The translations under genes and the position numbers were made by a program. DNA of 10,767 nt from Desulfuromonadales bacterium (GTDB lineage Bacteria; Desulfobacterota; Desulfuromonadia; Desulfuromonadales; BM103), in NCBI GenBank assembly GCA_030614505.1, contig JAUWTX010000045.1:1-10767 (forward strand), written 5' to 3'. Below the pieces are notes generated by a model. It was given only the letters and a program-made list of their open reading frames with translations, did not search any database and was not told the origin of the DNA. Numbering within the stretch: position 1 is the first letter of the stretch; each line of letters begins with the position of its first letter. Positions 1 through 5,657 of the stretch are shown one piece after another.

Positions 1-724
1 CCTTTATCAGGGTGGCCGGGCCGACAAAAGAGTACATATCCCCCGCAAGGGAATCATCCCAGCGCTGCACCAAAGCGTAGTTAACGGTGCCGCGCAAGGG
101 TGTCGCACTCATGTTGTACAACTCAAGACCGGTATCGATGGTGTACAGGTCACCGTGCAACAGGAAGGTTTTTACATATTGCATGCCGTTGGCGGCACTA
201 TGCTGAAAACGGATTTCAACCTGTTCCTGCCCAGAAACCCTAACAACCCCTTCTGTAATTGTCTCAAAGCGGGCATCCTCATTGAAAACAAACCCTTCTG
301 TTCCGGTTGTACGCAAAGTCGAATAACGTAGCGGGCCTGGTTCGAACATTTGTACGGGCGGGGCTTCGTCGTCGGCCGTTGCTCGGTAATCCTTCAGTTT
401 GAAAGAGACCAGTCGTGCACCTTGGGTGGTGAATACGGCCTGATATTTATCCGTTTCAACGGTTATTTCCCGCGGAGGTGCTGTCGTGACTGTTGCAGAG
501 GCGTTTGCCGGGTCGACAATGGCAGCCTCTTTTACTTCAACTGTTTTTATGTCAGGAACAGGTTGTTCCTTTTTTTCGGTAGTAACAACCTGCTGCCCTT
601 TTTCATTTTCTACCAGTTGCTGCTGGTCCTTTTGGGCTGGTGGAAAAAGAATAGAAAACCCCAGCCAGACAACAAGCATGAGGACCATAGCAAGGAGAAG
701 ATTTTTATTTTCACCTGTATTCAT
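1..724 (-). CDS. yidC: Membrane protein insertase YidC (Oxa1 family), N-terminal part, truncated by window edge
   Basis: YidC inserts and folds inner-membrane proteins, alone or with SecYEG. The reading frame runs from the ATG at 724-722 to the window edge without a stop, giving 241 codons, a bit under half of a typical Gram-negative YidC. The protein opens with a short polar stretch (MNTGENKN) and a hydrophobic helix at about residues 8-28. A charged, Pro/Thr-rich linker follows (about 30-80), then a beta-rich region from about residue 83 (ITVETDKYQAVFTTQGARLV) that matches the periplasmic P1 domain. The catalytic five-helix core lies outside the window. An AGGAG on the minus strand (742-738) sits 13 nt before the start. 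The gene follows yidD by 34 bp and is probably cotranscribed with rpmH-rnpA-yidD, the usual arrangement. The identification is firm; only completeness is unknown. Confidence 0.93.
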   Translation of the reverse strand, partial: MNTGENKNLLLAMVLMLVVWLGFSILFPPAQKDQQQLVENEKGQQVVTTEKKEQPVPDIKTVEVKEAAIVDPANASATVTTAPPREITVETDKYQAVFTTQGARLVSFKLKDYRATADDEAPPVQMFEPGPLRYSTLRTTGTEGFVFNEDARFETITEGVVRVSGQEQVEIRFQHSAANGMQYVKTFLLHGDLYTIDTGLELYNMSATPLRGTVNYALVQRWDDSLAGDMYSFVGPATLIK

Positions 725-758
725 AATTAAAGAAAAACTCCTGTTTATAAATTAGACC

Positions 759-971
759 CTATTCGACAGGATCAACCCCCCCAGGGTGCCAGGGATGACA
801 ACGGGCCAGGCGTTTAAGACCTAACCAGAGACCGCTCACGGCACCATACCTGTTAACAGCATCCAGAGTGTACGTGGAGCAGGAAGGATAAAAACGGCAG
901 GTAGGCGGCTTCAGCGGAGAAAGAAAGACTCTGTAAAAGCGAATACCCGCTATGGTTAACCGTTTAAACAT
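759..971 (-). CDS. yidD: Membrane protein insertion efficiency factor YidD
   Basis: Small membrane-associated protein that assists YidC-dependent insertion. With the start at 971 it is 70 aa, normal for the family. It has an N-terminal amphipathic/hydrophobic helix (MFKRLTIAGIRFYRVFLSPL), the family core PPTCRFYPSCSTY with Cys25 and Cys31, and the C-terminal motif ARCHPWHPGGVDPV with Cys58. I chose the ATG at 971-969 over the in-frame ATG at 995 because the protein then begins at the position usual for YidD, a GAGG lies about 5 nt upstream, and the start overlaps the rnpA stop by 8 bp, which suggests translational coupling. The longer form would add eight residues (MPAWRPRI) that do not look like family sequence. 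The gene lies between rnpA and yidC, its standard place. Confidence 0.93.
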   Translation of the reverse strand: MFKRLTIAGIRFYRVFLSPLKPPTCRFYPSCSTYTLDAVNRYGAVSGLWLGLKRLARCHPWHPGGVDPVE

Positions 972-1320
972 GATCCTCGGTCTCCAGGCGGGCAAAAACT
1001 GTTAGAATTTCCCGGTCCACCTGCAAGTGACTCAGGTGTCCAGCTTGGTGTTTGGCTATGATCGAGATGTCCGCAGCCAGAGAGAACTGCTTATAGTGCT
1101 TTCTGAACAACTCGCGAAGCCACCGTTTGAGTCTGTTGCGGCAAACAGCATTGCCAACCTTGCGACTCACAGTCAATCCCAGACGAGAGAAAACCCGACC
1201 TGGTTTCACAATCACAACAAAATGGCGTGTGTGATAACGTTGTCCCTCTTGCCAGGCTTGTTCAAAATCACTTGAGCGGCGTATCCGGCAAAACCTTTCG
1301 AGGGTCTGTTCACCCTTCAC
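964..1320 (-). CDS. rnpA: Ribonuclease P protein component
   Basis: Protein subunit of RNase P, which binds the catalytic RNA and the pre-tRNA leader during 5' maturation of tRNAs. It is 118 aa, a typical length. The hallmark basic motif is at about residues 54-70 (KVGNAVCRNRLKRWLRE), preceded by the beta-strand RLGLTVSR. An aromatic residue (Phe19) lies in the N-terminal RRSSDF segment, where the family has its leader-binding aromatic patch. The start is a GTG at 1320-1318. An in-frame stop lies six codons upstream with no ATG between, so the choice is limited. The start sits in a 7-bp tandem duplication, and the only SD-like bases (AAGG) directly abut the start. The gene is 15 bp downstream of rpmH and overlaps yidD at its end. 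The RNase P RNA gene is not in this window. Confidence 0.95.
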   Translation of the reverse strand: MKGEQTLERFCRIRRSSDFEQAWQEGQRYHTRHFVVIVKPGRVFSRLGLTVSRKVGNAVCRNRLKRWLRELFRKHYKQFSLAADISIIAKHQAGHLSHLQVDREILTVFARLETEDHV

Positions 1321-1323
1321 CCT
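1310..1323 (-). repeat. 7-bp tandem duplication spanning the rnpA start codon
   Basis: On the minus strand the heptamer AGGGTGA occurs twice head to tail (1323-1317 and 1316-1310). The GTG of the first copy is the in-frame start of rnpA. The GTG of the second copy is out of frame and would not give an RnpA protein. This is a simple sequence observation; a functional meaning is not shown. Confidence 0.85.
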
Positions 1324-1335
1324 TATACTTAAAGA

Positions 1336-1485
1336 CTACTTGACTGAGATAGTGGCAGCCAAAAGCTTACGGCCCCTCGCACGACGACGCTTGATAACAT
1401 TCGCACCACCTTTTGAACGCATGCGCTTACGAAAACCGTGAGTACGCTTGCGGCTGACCCTGCTTGGCTGATAAGTACGTTTCAT
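1336..1485 (-). CDS. rpmH: 50S ribosomal protein L34
   Basis: Very basic 49-aa protein of the large ribosomal subunit. It begins MKRTYQPSRVSRKRTHGFR, contains the basic stretch IKRRRARGRK at residues 31-40, and ends LLAATISVK. The N-terminus and RTHGFR are diagnostic of L34, and the length fits. A GGGAG (1502-1498) lies 12 nt before the ATG. A second ATG at 1495-1493 is out of frame and was not used. It is the first gene of the minus-strand rpmH-rnpA-yidD-yidC cluster and diverges from dnaA across a 308-bp AT-rich intergenic region, the classical arrangement next to a bacterial origin. Confidence 0.97.
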   Translation of the reverse strand: MKRTYQPSRVSRKRTHGFRKRMRSKGGANVIKRRRARGRKLLAATISVK

Positions 1486-1538
1486 GACTGTTCATATCTC
1501 CCGTATATAGAAAAAGTGGTAAATTTTGTAAAAGGCAC

Positions 1539-1567
1539 TTTTAAGCATATTTATAAATTAAAGTCAA
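1539..1567 (-). promoter_or_regulatory. Possible sigma70-type promoter for rpmH operon
   Basis: On the minus strand a -35-like TTGACT (1567-1562, five of six consensus bases) is followed 17 nt later by TTAAAA (1544-1539), a weak -10 with three of six matches. It would direct transcription into rpmH. The region is so AT-rich that chance matches are expected, so this is only a candidate. Confidence 0.3.
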
Positions 1568-1710
1568 GAATGAAAAAGAGAACCGGATTTCAAACTATTT
1601 TTATAAGCTCAATTTTCCCTTGCAATAAAAAACATCCTCTGATAGATTTGTTATCAATTTTTTCGTCCACATTTTTTTATCTAACCCCCTAAAATTAGGC
1701 TGTTTTTACG

Positions 1711-1719
1711 TTATCCACA
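1711..1719 (+). promoter_or_regulatory. DnaA box (perfect TTATCCACA)
   Basis: Exact match to the high-affinity DnaA box. It pairs with an inverted perfect box at 1734-1742, 14 bp away. Both lie just upstream of dnaA and probably serve origin binding, dnaA autoregulation, or both. Confidence 0.85.
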
Positions 1720-1732
1720 GTTGTTTAAAAGT

Positions 1733-1762
1733 TTGTGGATAAACCTATCCTCGTAGCATAAT
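1733..1762 (+). promoter_or_regulatory. Candidate dnaA promoter
   Basis: CATAAT at 1757-1762 matches five of six bases of the -10 consensus and lies 31 bp before the dnaA start. An 18-bp spacer separates it from a poor -35, TTGTGG at 1733-1738, which is inside the second DnaA box. The overlap with a DnaA box is what makes it more credible than a chance AT-rich hit. Confidence 0.4.
1734..1742 (-). promoter_or_regulatory. DnaA box (perfect TTATCCACA, minus strand)
   Basis: Reads TGTGGATAA on the plus strand, the exact complement of the consensus box. It overlaps the -35 region of the candidate dnaA promoter, so DnaA bound here could block its own transcription. The two boxes are convergent around a TTTAAA-centred AT spacer. 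Confidence 0.85.
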
Positions 1763-1793
1763 TCTGGGAATTTGAGTTAAGACTGATGCCGGC

Positions 1794-3149
1794 ATGAGTA
1801 AACTCTGGGAAGACACCCTCACACATCTGGAACTGAATCTCAGTCCACAACACTTTTCTACCTGGATAAAACCGCTGAAGCTCGTTAAGATCGAGCAGGA
1901 TATGGTTTATCTGGAAGTTCCAAACCGCTTTATTCTTGACTGGGTTAAAGAAAATTATAGCAAAAAAATACAAAAAATTCTCTCTGAACTCTCTGCTGTC
2001 ACCTATAGACTGCAATTCAATGTTGATGGTCAGGCCAAGGACAAGCTTCCTAAAAGAAGCAGTATTATCAAATCGACCTCAAAAACCACAACTGATAAAG
2101 AAAAAAACATACCAAAGAGGCCTTCGGCAAATATAAACCTTAACAGTAAATATACTTTTGAAGAGTTTGTCTCCGGTTCATCAAATCAATTTGCTTATGC
2201 TGCCGCCATGGCGGTCGCCAACAATCCGGCAACAACCTATAATCCACTTTTTATATATGGTGGTGTTGGCCTGGGGAAAACCCATCTGATTAATGCTATT
2301 GGAAATTCCATTCTCAACAAATCACCACAGACGCAGATTTGTTACTATACCTCCGAAAAATTTATGAACGAACTTATCAATTCCTTGCGCTACAATCGCA
2401 TGGATGAGTTTCGTAACAAGTTTCGCTCCATGGATGTTATCCTTATCGATGATATTCAGTTTATAGCAGGCAAAGAACGCACCCAGGAAGAATTTTTTCA
2501 CACCTTTAACGCTCTTTACGACTCACACAAACAAATTATAGTTACTTCCGATAAATTTCCAAAAGACATACCTGGGCTTGAAGAAAGGTTGCGTTCCCGG
2601 TTTGAGTGGGGACTAATTGCCGACATACAACCACCAGACGTAGAAACAAAATTGGCTATTCTTAAAATGAAAGCAGAACAGAACAATATCAAGCTTCCTG
2701 AAAATGTCGCTCTTTTTCTAGCTAATTCTATATGCAACAATGTACGTGAATTGGAAGGTTATCTTATTAGAATTGGAGCTTATGCCAGTCTGACAGCTAT
2801 TCCTGTTTCACTGGAAATGGCCCGGGATGGTCTCAAGGATATTCTTATTGAACGCAACAGAGAATTGTCAGTAGAAGAAATCATCAAAAAAGTCAGCATC
2901 CATTTCAACATTAAAATATCTGATATAAAATCGCCAAAAAGACTCAAGGCTGTTGTACTGCCAAGGCAGATAGCCATGTATATTTCACGACAACTGACCT
3001 CTTCTTCTTACCCGGAAATAGGCGATCGCTTTGGTGGCAAAGATCATTCAACAATAATCCATGCTATTCGTAAAATAGAAAAACTTATGGAAGAAGACTT
3101 TCAATTAAAAAGTACCATCGAAAATATAAAAAAAGAATTGACCTATTGA
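1794..3149 (+). CDS. dnaA: Chromosomal replication initiator protein DnaA
   Basis: AAA+ initiator that binds DnaA boxes at oriC, opens the DNA and helps load the replicative helicase. The 451-aa protein has all four domains. Domain I is at about 1-75 (WEDTLTHLELNLSPQHFSTWI), then a Lys/Ser/Thr-rich linker at 80-115, and the AAA+ domain from about 118. Walker A GGVGLGKT is at 156-163, Walker B VILIDD at 215-220, sensor I around 248-254, the GLEERLRSRF arginine-finger region at 261-270, and the sensor II region NVRELEG at 316-322. C-terminal domain IV carries the DnaA-box recognition motif GGKDHSTIIHA at 414-424. ATG 1794 is the first usable start; an in-frame TGA lies at 1773-1775. No clear Shine-Dalgarno is visible. 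Codons are AT-rich compared with gyrA. It is first in the dnaA-dnaN-recF-gyrB-gyrA series. Confidence 0.98.
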   Translation: MSKLWEDTLTHLELNLSPQHFSTWIKPLKLVKIEQDMVYLEVPNRFILDWVKENYSKKIQKILSELSAVTYRLQFNVDGQAKDKLPKRSSIIKSTSKTTTDKEKNIPKRPSANINLNSKYTFEEFVSGSSNQFAYAAAMAVANNPATTYNPLFIYGGVGLGKTHLINAIGNSILNKSPQTQICYYTSEKFMNELINSLRYNRMDEFRNKFRSMDVILIDDIQFIAGKERTQEEFFHTFNALYDSHKQIIVTSDKFPKDIPGLEERLRSRFEWGLIADIQPPDVETKLAILKMKAEQNNIKLPENVALFLANSICNNVRELEGYLIRIGAYASLTAIPVSLEMARDGLKDILIERNRELSVEEIIKKVSIHFNIKISDIKSPKRLKAVVLPRQIAMYISRQLTSSSYPEIGDRFGGKDHSTIIHAIRKIEKLMEEDFQLKSTIENIKKELTY

Positions 3150-3154
3150 TAACT

Positions 3155-3163
3155 TGTTAATAA
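3155..3163 (-). promoter_or_regulatory. Degenerate DnaA-box-like site
   Basis: TGTTAATAA on the plus strand corresponds to TTATTAACA on the minus strand, one mismatch (C6 to A) from TTATNCACA. It lies six bases past the dnaA stop codon. In such AT-rich DNA a chance match is quite possible. Confidence 0.3.
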
Positions 3164-3210
3164 GACGGTTAATAAAAAGAGTTTTTAAAATAAATTTAAT
3201 AAAATAATTG

Positions 3211-3219
3211 TTATTTACA
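3211..3219 (+). promoter_or_regulatory. Degenerate DnaA-box-like site
   Basis: TTATTTACA matches TTATNCACA with one mismatch (C6 to T). It is within the AT-rich dnaA-dnaN spacer, about 90 bp before the DnaA-trio-like repeat. Could be a low-affinity DnaA site or chance. Confidence 0.3.
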
Positions 3220-3284
3220 TTTTACCAACATTTTATACCTTATTTTATAAACAACGTAAATATTTGAAATTAATAAGGAAAAAA

Positions 3285-3307
3285 GGCTTTTAAACTAATT
3301 AACAGCC
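3285..3307. repeat. Imperfect 9-bp inverted repeat beside the DnaA-trio
   Basis: GGCTTTTAA (3285-3293) and TTAACAGCC (3299-3307) are complementary with one mismatch around a 5-nt loop. No T-run follows directly, so it is not a good intrinsic terminator. It sits just before the trio repeat and includes the GC-rich patch. Confidence 0.5.
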
Positions 3308-3308
3308 C

Positions 3309-3323
3309 CTATTACTACTACTA
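3309..3323 (-). promoter_or_regulatory. DnaA-trio-like repeat
   Basis: The plus strand reads CTA TTA CTA CTA CTA, so the minus strand read 3'-5' is GAT AAT GAT GAT GAT. All five triplets fit the published DnaA-trio pattern 3'-[G/A]A[T/A]-5', the element where DnaA engages single-stranded DNA at many bacterial origins. It directly follows a short GC-rich patch (3305-3309) and precedes an AT-rich stretch, the order expected of a basal unwinding system. The neighbouring DnaA box is only a degenerate match (TAATTAACA, 3296-3304, two mismatches). Confidence 0.55.
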
Positions 3324-3380
3324 TCTTTTTATTATTTAGTTATTAAATATTAAGTATAACCTGTTGATGAGGAGAATATT

Positions 3381-4493
3381 ATGAACTTCACCATTGAAAA
3401 AGAGGTTTTTCTCAAAGGATTGGCAAGGGTCCAGGGGATTGTTGAAAAACGTAATACCATACCGGTACTTTCCAATGTTCTTCTGGAAGGTGCAGATGGT
3501 GAACTGCATCTGACAGCAACGGATCTCGAAGTAGGTATGAAATCAACTTATCCGGCGAATATACGCAAACCTGGAAAAATAACAGTTTCTGCCAAAAAAC
3601 TTTATGAAATTATAAAAGAATTACCGGACAATGAAATAAGTTTTAATGCTAAAGAAAATTGTTGGATAGAAGTGGAGTGCGGTAAAGCACAATTCAATAT
3701 TGTCGGGTTATCAGCAGATGAATTTCCTAATTTTCCAATACCGGATAAAGGTAACTTTCTTTCCCTTGCCAGTCCTTTGTGCAAAGAGATGATAGAAAAA
3801 ACCTTTTTTGCCGTCTCACAGGATGAAAGCAAATACAATCTGAATGGAATTTTTTGTCAGCTGAAGGAAGGTACCAATCAACTGCGTCTGGTTGCTACTG
3901 ATGGCCACCGACTTTCTATGATAGATAAAAAAGTAGAGGTTGTCGAAAGTGCAGAATTATCGAGAGGCGTTATTTTGCCGCGTAAAGGTATTCTTGAATT
4001 AAAGAAACTTGCAGAAGAGGGCGGCAGCGATATACAGCTCGCTTTTATGGATAATAATGCCGTAGTCAGTAAGGATCAGTCCATTATTATAATGCGCCTG
4101 ATTGATGGTGAGTTTCCTGATTACAGTCGTGTTATTCCTGAGGCGAATGATAATAAAGCTACAATTGCTGTTGATCCATTTCTCCACGCTTTGCGTCGTA
4201 TGATAATACTATCCAGTGAAAAAAATCGTGGAGTAAAGATGAATTTCAATAATAATATTCTTGAGGTTTCATCTTCCAACCCGGAATTTGGTGATGCTCG
4301 TGAGGAACTGGATATTGAGTATCAGGGACCGGAACTTTCTGTAGGTTTTAATGCTCGCTATCTACTGGATATTTTGCAGGTACAAGATCAAGACAGTATC
4401 TGTATGATTCTTAAAGACAACCTTTCGCCAGGTTTGATCAAACCTGTAGATGAAGATGGATATCTTGCGGTTATAATGCCGATGCGACTCTAA
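3381..4493 (+). CDS. dnaN: DNA polymerase III beta subunit (sliding clamp)
   Basis: Ring-forming processivity clamp that encircles DNA and tethers DNA polymerase III and other clamp-binding proteins. It is 370 aa, close to the family norm, so the three repeated clamp domains fit at about 1-120, 121-250 and 251-370. Recognisable family segments are FLKGLARVQGIVEKRNTIPVLSNVLL near the N-terminus (start residue about 9), LVATDGHRLSM in domain II, DGEFPDYSRVIP just before domain III, and the conserved C-terminus VIMPMRL. The ATG has a strong Shine-Dalgarno (GAGGAG, 3369-3374) six bases upstream. It is 231 bp downstream of dnaA and 59 bp upstream of recF. The gene is AT-rich like dnaA. Confidence 0.98.
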   Translation: MNFTIEKEVFLKGLARVQGIVEKRNTIPVLSNVLLEGADGELHLTATDLEVGMKSTYPANIRKPGKITVSAKKLYEIIKELPDNEISFNAKENCWIEVECGKAQFNIVGLSADEFPNFPIPDKGNFLSLASPLCKEMIEKTFFAVSQDESKYNLNGIFCQLKEGTNQLRLVATDGHRLSMIDKKVEVVESAELSRGVILPRKGILELKKLAEEGGSDIQLAFMDNNAVVSKDQSIIIMRLIDGEFPDYSRVIPEANDNKATIAVDPFLHALRRMIILSSEKNRGVKMNFNNNILEVSSSNPEFGDAREELDIEYQGPELSVGFNARYLLDILQVQDQDSICMILKDNLSPGLIKPVDEDGYLAVIMPMRL

Positions 4494-4510
4494 AAAAAGG
4501 ATGCTTTTAG

Positions 4511-4540
4511 AAAAAATCCTTTGAAAATAGAGGTTTTTTT
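4511..4540 (+). terminator. Weak hairpin with T-run between dnaN and recF (possible attenuator)
   Basis: AAAAAATCCT (4511-4520) can pair with AGGTTTTTT (4531-4539) with a single bulged T, and the T-run continues to 4540. A second possible pairing joins AAAGGAT (4496-4502) with ATCCTTT (4516-4522). The stems are AT-rich and weak, so this may at most reduce read-through into recF. Confidence 0.25.
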
Positions 4541-4552
4541 CTTGATAGCTGT

Positions 4553-5656
4553 ATGATTTTAAACAATTTGAAGCTTCGTTGTTACCGTAACCTGGCAAAA
4601 GTAGATATCGCCTGGAATGAGCATTTTAATGTCATTTATGGACTTAATGCCCAAGGAAAAACCAATCTGCTTGAAGCTATATACCTGCTGGGCCATCTGA
4701 AAAGTTTTCGCAGTAATAGAGGGCAGGATTTAATAAATCACCTAGACGAAGAAGCCTGGGTTGGTGCCGTTATAAATAAAGGCGGAGTTATACACCAACT
4801 TGAGATAGGGTTGCAGAAGAATGGAAGAAATCCACGCGTTGACGGCAAGACAGTTCAGAAACTCAGTCATTTTCTCGGCTACTTGCGAACGGTGCTCTTT
4901 ACTCCGGAAGAGTTGAGTAAAATAAAGGGTTTTCCAGCTGGTAGACGTGCGTTGCTTGATAGGGCCATACTACAGATAGAGCCTGCATATCTTGATCGTG
5001 TCCAGGAGTATGAAAGGATACTGCGTCAACGCAATCAACTGTTGAAAAAGGAAGCAGGTGAAGATGAGTTGGCACCATGGACAGAAGCCCTGGTTCGTAC
5101 CGGCAGTCGCATCCGTCATGATAGACAGGTCTACCTGGAAAGATTTCAGCCTTTTCTTTGCCGTATATACAAGGAAATTACCGGTGGTAAAGAGTCAGCT
5201 CGTTTGATCTATTCGGTTGAACAAAAAGGAATGAAGGAGATAAAGAATCAACTGAATACTTCTTTTGAAAGATTGGCTTCCCGCGAAAGAAGCTTGGGCC
5301 TGACGCTGGCTGGACCACACCGTGACGATTTGAATTTTCTGAATGACGAGAGGTCGTTACGTTCCTTCGGATCACAGGGTCAGCAACGATCCTTTTTGCT
5401 GGCTTTCAAGGCTGCCCAGGTTATGGATCTGGAAGAACAACTTAAAGAACCACCTATCCTGCTACTTGATGATCTGGCCAGTGAGCTGGACAGTCGTCGC
5501 CTGGAAGGTTTCTTCAGTTTTCTGTTGAAACGTCGCGGTCAGGTTTTTCTAACGTCCGCACAGCAGCCGAGGTTGGCTGATCCGCTTCGACAGATGGCAA
5601 ATTTTTACAAGGTCGACCAGGGTTTGGTCACCGCTACAACCCCAGAACGAGGGTGA
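4553..5656 (+). CDS. recF: DNA replication and repair protein RecF
   Basis: SMC/ABC-type ATPase that, with RecO and RecR, promotes RecA loading at single-strand gaps. It is 367 aa, the normal size. Walker A GLNAQGKT is at 30-37, the ABC-signature-like SFGSQGQQRS at 271-280, Walker B ILLLDD at 302-307 followed by the D-loop SELD at 310-313, and FLTSAQ at 332-337. TLAGPHRDDL (251-260) is a RecF hallmark. The start is placed at ATG 4553 because the N-terminus MILNNLKLRCYRNL aligns with the usual start of the family. The Shine-Dalgarno is poor, so expression may rely on coupling or be low. It ends with TGA at 5654-5656, one base before the gyrB ATG. Confidence 0.97.
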   Translation: MILNNLKLRCYRNLAKVDIAWNEHFNVIYGLNAQGKTNLLEAIYLLGHLKSFRSNRGQDLINHLDEEAWVGAVINKGGVIHQLEIGLQKNGRNPRVDGKTVQKLSHFLGYLRTVLFTPEELSKIKGFPAGRRALLDRAILQIEPAYLDRVQEYERILRQRNQLLKKEAGEDELAPWTEALVRTGSRIRHDRQVYLERFQPFLCRIYKEITGGKESARLIYSVEQKGMKEIKNQLNTSFERLASRERSLGLTLAGPHRDDLNFLNDERSLRSFGSQGQQRSFLLAFKAAQVMDLEEQLKEPPILLLDDLASELDSRRLEGFFSFLLKRRGQVFLTSAQQPRLADPLRQMANFYKVDQGLVTATTPERG

Positions 5657-5657
5657 A

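Larger units (their letters stand above)
1486..1793. other. rpmH-dnaA divergent intergenic region, upstream part of the probable oriC
   Basis: A 308-bp noncoding stretch between divergent rpmH and dnaA. It is AT-rich, especially 1500-1710, with many A and T runs. It carries two perfect DnaA boxes near the dnaA end (1711-1719 and 1734-1742). A poor partial match, TCGTCCACA at 1663-1671, differs from TTATCCACA at two positions. It must hold the promoters of both divergent operons. I see no RNA gene or credible small protein in it. Its role as part of oriC is inferred from gene context and the DnaA boxes. Confidence 0.7.
3150..3380. other. AT-rich dnaA-dnaN intergenic region, probable unwinding part of oriC
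   Basis: A 231-bp noncoding spacer composed almost entirely of A and T, apart from a GCCCC patch at 3305-3309. It contains a five-unit DnaA-trio-type repeat (3309-3323), a 9-bp imperfect hairpin directly before it, and several degenerate DnaA-box-like sites. The heptamer TTAATAA recurs at 3157-3163, 3169-3175, 3196-3202 and 3270-3276. No perfect DnaA box is present. It ends in a strong Shine-Dalgarno for dnaN (GAGGAG, 3369-3374). The base composition and the trio motif make it the best candidate for the DNA-unwinding element; experimental proof is absent. Confidence 0.6.

Noticed and set aside
350..730. Plus-strand 126-codon open frame
   Set aside because: Antisense to the clearly recognisable yidC N-terminus; low-complexity Phe/Cys-rich translation without family features.
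972..995. Upstream ATG giving an eight-residue longer YidD
   Set aside because: The extension does not resemble YidD, and the ATG at 971 has a better-placed Shine-Dalgarno and the usual overlap with rnpA.
3355..3360. TATAAC as a -10 element for dnaN
   Set aside because: Transcription would start at about the Shine-Dalgarno and remove part of it, and no -35 is found 16-18 bp upstream.
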